Assembly (NCBI GenBank): GCA_015501595.1
Contig: JADNRX010001114.1
Location: forward strand, 1-14,250
DNA: 14,250 bases
Direction: 5' to 3'
Origin: Hymenopellis radicata
Taxonomy: Eukaryota; Basidiomycota; Agaricomycetes; Agaricales; Physalacriaceae
Shown here: positions 9,348 to 14,250 of the stretch, piece after piece
How positions within the stretch are numbered: position 1 is the first letter of the stretch
Layout: each line of letters begins with the position of its first letter
Position numbers and translations under genes: made by a program
Notes under the pieces: model-generated
Databases searched by the model: none
Told to the model about the DNA's origin: nothing
The model's input: only the letters and a program-made list of their open reading frames with translations

Positions 9348-12300
9348 GTGGGGCGAGTTTGTTCAGTTCAAATCATTCCTCCTTCCGCCACATTTCTCCC
9401 CATTCACTCTTCTCAGCCTTTCTCCCTTATTCCACTTGACAAAATCACTCTACTACACAGTCTTTTACATCTGGCATGTACATCCCTTGCCTGGTCGACG
9501 TCCTACTGACATATTCCTGCAGTGATTTCTTACCTCGGAGGCTCAGAGGTAACATTTAAATTCTCGCTTCTTATCGACTCGGTTCACGATTCTAATACTT
9601 CTACTAGGCCTTTCTTACCTCTCGCTTTGATGGCCTTCACTCCTTTGATGATCTGGTTGGTTTTCCTTATTCATTTGTTACCTGCCTTCACTACTAACAG
9701 ACCTTGTATTAGATCCCTCGCAATACCTCCTGTCATGTTATCTAGGTCAGTAACAGTTGCGTTGACATATTCAACGCGTCTTCTTACCCTTCCCCAGTAT
9801 TTCTCTTGACAAAGTCTACACGAACCGGTAAGTGTGACCTTCCTGATCGGGCGTTCTCTCTCACTTACCACCATCATCTAGTTCAACTACCTTCAAAGCG
9901 GGCGGCCACCACACATTCATGCCTGCACAAGTTTATCTTTGGATACCGGCTGTCAACTGTCTTCCTTCTCCATCCTCGTCTTGTACGAGCGCCGTCGCCG
10001 TCCGGCTTTGTCAACGCGAACGCGAATGGAGCTGGCATTCATTCTGAGGTTAACGCTGGATCCTACGGGGACTACATACCCTCCATTTGGGGTCTATTCT
10101 GATGTCGATTGACCTGCTACGCAGTCTCCTTCGTCGCTGCACCATGAGCGACGCGACTTTCACTTCGGCGGGCACACTACAACATTCGGCCCCGCACCTT
10201 TTGCCTCGATTCTAACAGTCAACTATGCTTCATATAGAGCTATCCTGGCCGGTATTCCGTCAAATTTAGACAGTCTATGCTATTCTGTGCCATGTTGGTG
10301 AGTTTGCACATTTTCATGCTACAAGTTGTTTATTTTCATTCTAGGACACAGACCACGTTCATGACGCGCCTCATATCTCTTACCATGCCCATGTAGTGTC
10401 TGATAAATGCACGGATACGCCTTCGTCGCTGTCAGGACGCCCGCCCCACTTAACTTCGGCCTGGGTGGAATATGGTTCTGGTTCTTGGGCGTTTGACGAG
10501 TTGTCGACGATATAGCACGACGATTAGGCGCTATCTCTCTGCAGGAGCGCCCTCCGAAAGGCTCGTATAGCCGGCTTTTCGCAGTCTTCGTCGGTCAGTC
10601 CTCCCCCGGTCTGTTATTTCGTAAATACTAATATTTTCTTTTTACTCCTTAGAGCGACCAAGGCGCCCAGATCGCCGTGTATAGTGCACCCTGGACGTCC
10701 TTGACTGCTAACCAAGGCATGAAGACGGCGCCGTCATTGTCCGTGGCCTTGCTGGACACGACGTCGCCTGGAGCGGGATCAGTTCTGGGAGGTCGGCGTT
10801 CGGCGACTTTGCGACTATCTGTCGCGATGGTAATCTCACAAATACTCTCAATAATGCACTACAGGCGTCTTGAGCTGCCTGGCTTTCGGCTTCTTCAGCG
10901 GTATGTTCCTCTTTTGCGTACAAATCTTCATTCCTCATTTCTTCCTTAGGACACGCGTCGACCAAAAGGGCGCGGCGCGCTTCGCTGACATATTATTTAG
11001 TATCAATGACACGCTGCATTTTCTGTCTAGGACGCCGCCGCTTCGACGAACATCAACATCGAGTTGAAACGGGATTTGTATAGGCGCGGCGGTATCACCG
11101 CCAGCAGCAGGACGTCCGGATGTTGTTCACCCTCGACATAAGGCCCATTCCTGCCCTCACGATGTCTGAAGGCACCGTTGAGGTCCTGATTACCTGGTAA
11201 GAATTTTGATCTATTCACCCTTTTCAGCGAATTGATGCATACCTACCAACAGATGCTAACTTATCTGTATCTCGTCTACGTTGCTCAGGACCTTCGACAT
11301 CGTGAGTTCTTACACTTTACAACTGAACTCTGCGCTGACGATGATCATCGTTCCACAGGTTCACTCGAGTCAGTCCCTCTCGACTCCGCGAACTGACACT
11401 CGGCTCACCACGATTCTCGGGACTCAAGCTTCGACTCGCTTCATAAGACGCTGCGATACCGGCCTTTGATTGCCCGTACAATGTCCTGGACGCTGGTGTG
11501 CCTTCGTTACTGAACTGTGAGTCAAACTAACCCTCACTTCTGGCCCATTTGACTCAAAGGGTTACCCAAGCCCTAGATTATCGCCTCAAGAGCCAACAAG
11601 GACTATCTTCACTGCGTTTACACTCACCATCGGCGTCTACGCTACCGCTACTCGCTTTCAAACCCCGAACATCGGCCGACGCGACTCAGGCGGGACATTC
11701 TTCGCGACGTCGGGATTTTGGCACCCTACTCGGACATCGGTGCTCTCAATAAAAGGTTTACATGCTAAACATGGCATTTACACAGTATGGACGCTGCCGA
11801 CGCGCTCCTCGTTCCAAGGTGAGATTATTCATTTCGACCACTTTCTGCGTGGTCTTACACTACGCTGTATTTCGACGTTGGACATCGGATGACCGCCGTA
11901 GGACGTGATGTTGTGCCTCTCGCTGCTATCTACGCCGTTGTTATGCTGGAATGGCGGATACTGCGCCCACCAGACGTTGCCCATGTCTGGGTGGCATGAT
12001 GTTCGGGATGTCGGCGGGAAGTTCAGTCGTTACTTGAACTCTTCACTAATCTGAAGGGGGCTATCGGTGAATGTTTCTTCATCGAGTATGGGATTCGTCG
12101 GCGCCCTTGACACACGATGGTAAGTAATTCTTGTTTTTCTCCCATTTCTCACTTGAACTGACTTCCCGTTGTAGTCGTGCCTTTCACGCGTAGCGCTGGA
12201 CGTCGCGATATGAACGCGCCTTTGACTGTGGGACTGCTTATGGATGCGATGATTGTTGTGGGATGAATACGAAGGTTACGACTATGCTTACACTCTTGTT

Positions 12301-12458
12301 CATGTCAGGCCCTTGGATTATCATCGAGGCGCGGGATTCTCATCCCTGTCGTTGACCAGAGGTACGTCGATGATGCCGTTGTTATCATTTCACCGGGCTC
12401 ATCGTTCCACCAGGCTTTCTTCATATATCACATAGAAACCTTGTTTTGCCGGAAGGAC

Positions 12459-12536
12459 AGAAGGGAGCAGCGGCCTTCGCCGCTGTGCTCGCGGATGCTC
12501 GCGTCTCCCTTCTGATATCTCTTAGGTATGTTCATT
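12459..12536 (+). repeat. Hairpin-bearing exon module, copy 1
   Basis: AGAAGGGAG at 12459-12467 pairs with CTCCCTTCT at 12505-12513. Inside it AGCGGC (12469-12474) pairs with GCCGCT (12479-12484) around the tetraloop CTTC. The module ends at a GTATGTTCAT donor (intron from 12526). It is nearly identical to copy 2, 322 bp downstream: the 55-bp core differs at one base (G/A in CTCGCGG versus CTCACGG). Confidence 0.9.
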
Positions 12537-12611
12537 ACTGTTGATTCGTCGTGATGCCGGGACTAACGTCGACCTCAATAGGACATCCGAGTCGTTGTAT
12601 AATTATTACTT

Positions 12612-13001
12612 GTGATTCTAAACAACACGTATTACCTGACCTCCTTTGAAGAGTTTCTTGTGTCTCGACTTGTTCTCGACCTTGTCACCACTGATCTCTC
12701 GGAACTCGACACGGGTCTAGGTGAACCCTTGTCAGTGTTGACTGCACGTCGAATAGCAACGTCTTGCTGTGTGATGGCGGAGAAGGGAGCAGCGGCCTTC
12801 GCCGCTGTGCTCACGGATGCTCGCGTCTCCCTTCTCATACATCTTCGGTATGTTCATGAACATTGCTTCTTGTTGCTGTTGACTAAAGTCAAGTCTTGTA
12901 GGACTCGTCTTGAAAGAATACTTGCTGAATGCGACTGTTCTATTGCCCGCATCGTGCCTTCGCGATCCTGGTTCTCCGCCCGGTACGACAAAGGTTTGTG
13001 A
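12612..13001 (+). CDS. Possible small protein within the plus-strand array
   Basis: ATG at 12612, stop TGA at 12999-13001. A 54-bp intron (12848-12901) is a multiple of three without stops, so spliced (111 aa) and unspliced (129 aa) forms share the same end. The first part is protein-like (TYYLTSFEEFLVSRLVLDLV), and a middle piece (KGAAAFAAVLTDARVSLLI) is repeated in the upstream module at 12461 with one residue changed. In that upstream copy the frame closes soon after splicing. No family is recognised, and conservation may reflect the DNA repeat instead of the protein. Confidence 0.2.
   Translation: MILNNTYYLTSFEEFLVSRLVLDLVTTDLSELDTGLGEPLSVLTARRIATSCCVMAEKGAAAFAAVLTDARVSLLIHLRYVHEHCFLLLLTKVKSCRTRLERILAECDCSIARIVPSRSWFSARYDKGL
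12781..12858 (+). repeat. Hairpin-bearing exon module, copy 2
   Basis: This is the second copy of the same core. AGAAGGGAG at 12781-12789 pairs with CTCCCTTCT at 12827-12835; the inner stem is AGCGGC 12791-12796 with GCCGCT 12801-12806. It is followed by the same GTATGTTCAT donor (intron 12848-12901). Retention of both stems and the splice donor shows recent duplication or selection on the folded form. Confidence 0.9.
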
Positions 13002-13119
13002 GATGTCCCTTTGCTCGGTGAGTGACTTGTTCATGTTCGCGGATCCGAACACAAAGCCTAACCGCTCCATTTAGATAAATTCCTCGAGCTAGACACGCTG
13101 AACGTCGGACTACCGGCGA

Positions 13120-13470
13120 CAACTCTGCGACTTCAACAAGGACATCGATGTCACCTCGAGTAGTACTCTGGTGCGTCCGTGTCGGATGTCCTAGACTCAG
13201 AAGAAATTAAACATGGTACGTCTCTTCATCGTCTTGTTCTCATGTTCAGTCACGAACTCAACTCCTCGATTAGCTTTCGGACTATCTGTTCGCTTAGGAG
13301 CGAGTGCAGCCAACTTCGTGTAGGGTATACATCGGTTTGCCAGAACGACTATGGTTCATCAACGGGAGTCGATACGGCTTGAATGTGCTGCACTTCAGCG
13401 GCGAAGGTGTGTTCCTTTCGGCTCTCGTGTACATTTCTCATGCTGACCGTACTCCTCAGAAAACGAATCT
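13120..13470 (+). repeat. Direct repeat unit A (long form) at the end of the plus-strand array
   Basis: The unit begins CAACTCTGCGACTTCAACAAG and continues through GACATCGATG, GAAATTAAACATGGT, an intron (13218-13273), GTGCAGCC, ATCGGTTTGCCAGAAC, a GGGAGTCGA block, AGCGGCGAAGG, then an intron (13407-13459) ending CTCATGCTGACCGTACTCCTCAG. Unit B repeats these blocks in the same order. Confidence 0.85.
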
Positions 13471-13506
13471 TTGTCCTGCGCGGTACGTGGTCTGTTAACT
13501 ATATTA

Positions 13507-13762
13507 CAACTTTGCGACTTGAACCAGGACATCGATGGCCAACTCGAGACCACTGGTTTGTCCGTGTCGTACGAAGGAATTAATCATGGTGCAGCCGGCT
13601 CGGTGTAAGGCACACGTCGGTTTGCCAGAACCACTAAGGTTCGTCAAACGGGAGTCGACGCGTCTCGATACGGCTTGAAACTGCTGGACTCTAGCGGCGA
13701 AGGTGTGTTTCTTTCGTCTCTCGCGTACGTTTCTCATGCTGACCGTACTCCTCAGAAACGAG
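13507..13762 (+). repeat. Direct repeat unit B (short form)
   Basis: This unit repeats unit A block by block: CAACTTTGCGACTTGAACCAG, GACATCGATGG, GAATTAATCATGGT, GCAGCC, GTCGGTTTGCCAGAACC, GGGAGTCGA, AGCGGCGAAGG, and the same 53-bp terminal intron (13703-13755). Between CATGGT and GCAGCC it lacks about 85 bp that unit A has, which comprise the intron 13218-13273 and the next short exon part. A short insertion (CGCGTCTCGATACGG context) follows GGGAGTCGA. Confidence 0.85.
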
Positions 13763-13790
13763 TCGTTCTCACCGCCGTCCATACTACGTA

Positions 13791-13980
13791 CATTACAGTT
13801 GTGTACCTATCGTGACAGTCCATAGATGAGCATTCAGTCCTCGGAGCGCGGGGATGCACAGTTCTTCGTCGTCGTCGTAGCACAATTCAATAGACATTGC
13901 AATGAAATAATGTAACAAGATGAGAGAGATAAATAAGATGATAACAAAAAAACAACAACAGCAAGAACACGGACGACAAA
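13791..13980. other. Convergent spacer between plus-strand array and SET1 stop
   Basis: This is an AT-richer 190-bp stretch. On the minus strand it would be the SET1 3' UTR, with T-rich runs (TTGTTGTTGTTTTTTTG at about 13963-13947) and TTATTTATC near 13937-13929. No canonical AATAAA is seen on the minus strand close to the stop, which is usual for fungi. No gene is visible. Confidence 0.4.
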
Positions 13981-14250
13981 CTAATTGAGATACCCACGAC
14001 ACCTCACCGCCCCACACAAACACGGAATCTTATTATCCTGCTCAATCGGAAAATGATAATCTACCACACACATCAGCCACCATCCTCATCACACAAAGAA
14101 GAAACCACTCACCATAGGTAATCTCATCCCCCAGCTCGATATCCACCTTTGCATAGATCACAATCTTCTTAACCCCATTCACCGGGATAATCTTCGCATT
14201 GCAGTTCGGGTCGCACGAGTGGTTGATCAGCCTCCCCAAATTCCCGCTCT
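13981..14250 (-). CDS. set1: SET1 C-terminus: end of SET domain and post-SET, enters from right edge
   Basis: The first exon (14250-14113) reads [16 protein letters not shown], then [17 protein letters not shown] and [10 protein letters not shown]. This is the AdoMet-binding NHSC motif and the approach to the catalytic tyrosine. A 52-bp intron (14112-14061, GTGAGT donor, GGTAG acceptor) splits the aspartate codon. The last exon (14060-13981) gives [17 protein letters not shown] followed by AVRCRGYLN and TAG. The CxC...C pattern is the zinc-binding post-SET motif that ends SET1/MLL enzymes. No frameshift is visible. Only about 72 residues lie inside the window. The first residues are exactly those expected after the VVDATK at the opposite edge, so this is either the end of the same gene on a circle or the end of an upstream tandem copy. 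The transcript would converge on the plus-strand array ending near 13.79 kb. Confidence 0.95.

Larger units (their letters stand above)
9375..13790 (+). ncRNA. Second intron-dense repeated-exon unit, probably non-coding
   Basis: Plus-strand introns with convincing signals include 9549-9607, 9656-9700, 9746-9797, 9828-9881, 10298-10344, 10594-10652, 10901-10949, 11302-11358, 11517-11559, 12120-12174, 12526-12581, 12848-12901, 13018-13074, 13218-13273, 13407-13459, 13483-13527 and 13703-13755. Several exons begin with GAC right after the acceptor, and a GACATCG-like word recurs (11296, 11735, 11882, 12582, 13140, 13527). The exon 11359-11516 has stops in all three frames, and 9882-10297 also contains stops, so a continuous protein is unlikely. 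Some exons look locally codable (12612-13001). The unit ends facing the SET1 3' end at 13981. The RNA nature is inferred; a decayed multi-exon gene is the alternative. Confidence 0.45.

Noticed and set aside
9362..9380. tRNA-like B-box (GTTCAAATC)
   Set aside because: No A-box or cloverleaf arms can be placed upstream. It lies in an mRNA-type leader after a TATA box.
9024..9509. 161-codon plus-strand open frame with a hydrophobic stretch
   Set aside because: It overlaps the TATA box at 9342 and the pyrimidine-rich start region of the plus-strand array, and has no recognisable domain.
4300..13800. DNA transposon or retroelement body
   Set aside because: I found no transposase, reverse transcriptase or integrase motif, no long terminal repeats and no terminal inverted repeats bounding the arrays.
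13981..14250. A different SET-domain family (SET2, DOT-like or KMT5)
   Set aside because: [21 protein letters not shown] and the CLCG...CRGYLN end are characteristic of SET1/KMT2, and the piece continues the motif from the left edge.

Overview
The window looks like nuclear DNA of a filamentous basidiomycete, most likely an Agaricomycete. The reasons are many 44-57 bp introns with GTRNGT donors, CTRAY-like branch sites and YAG acceptors, a moderately GC-rich composition, and one clearly recognisable gene whose architecture fits fungal SET1. The taxonomic call is an inference; no marker gene is present.

Layout. (1) 1-3969, minus strand: N-terminal and central parts of SET1, the H3K4 methyltransferase of COMPASS (proline-rich start, RS-like regions, RRM, n-SET region, first half of the SET domain). 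The gene runs off the left edge inside the SET domain. (2) 13981-14250, minus strand: the rest of a SET domain plus post-SET and a stop codon, entering from the right edge. The residue where the left edge stops is the residue before the one where the right edge begins. Joining the two ends with a one-base terminal overlap gives an uninterrupted SET core, so the window behaves like a circle, or exactly one period of a tandem repeat, of about 14.25 kb. (3) 4.3-7.97 kb, minus strand: an intron-dense array of short repeated exon/intron modules. At least 11 of them carry a 16-bp near-palindrome (GCCTCGCCGGCCAGGC) at roughly 165-190 bp spacing. (4) About 8.0-9.34 kb: a divergent spacer with a strong hairpin and only tiny ORFs. 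(5) 9.34-13.79 kb, plus strand: a second intron-dense array behind a TATA box, with duplicated exon modules, ending head-on against the SET1 3' end.

SET1 reads cleanly from 3969 to about 1350 and again from 14250 to 13981. Between 1350 and 1 it needs at least seven frame changes, several at homopolymers. This means either uncorrected long-read errors or a decaying copy. The two spliced arrays do not keep a consistent reading frame in the exons I checked. They look like non-coding or degenerate transcription units, although a few exons could be coding.

The main open question is whether this is an extrachromosomal circle carrying a whole SET1 locus, a chromosomal tandem duplication, or an assembly artefact.
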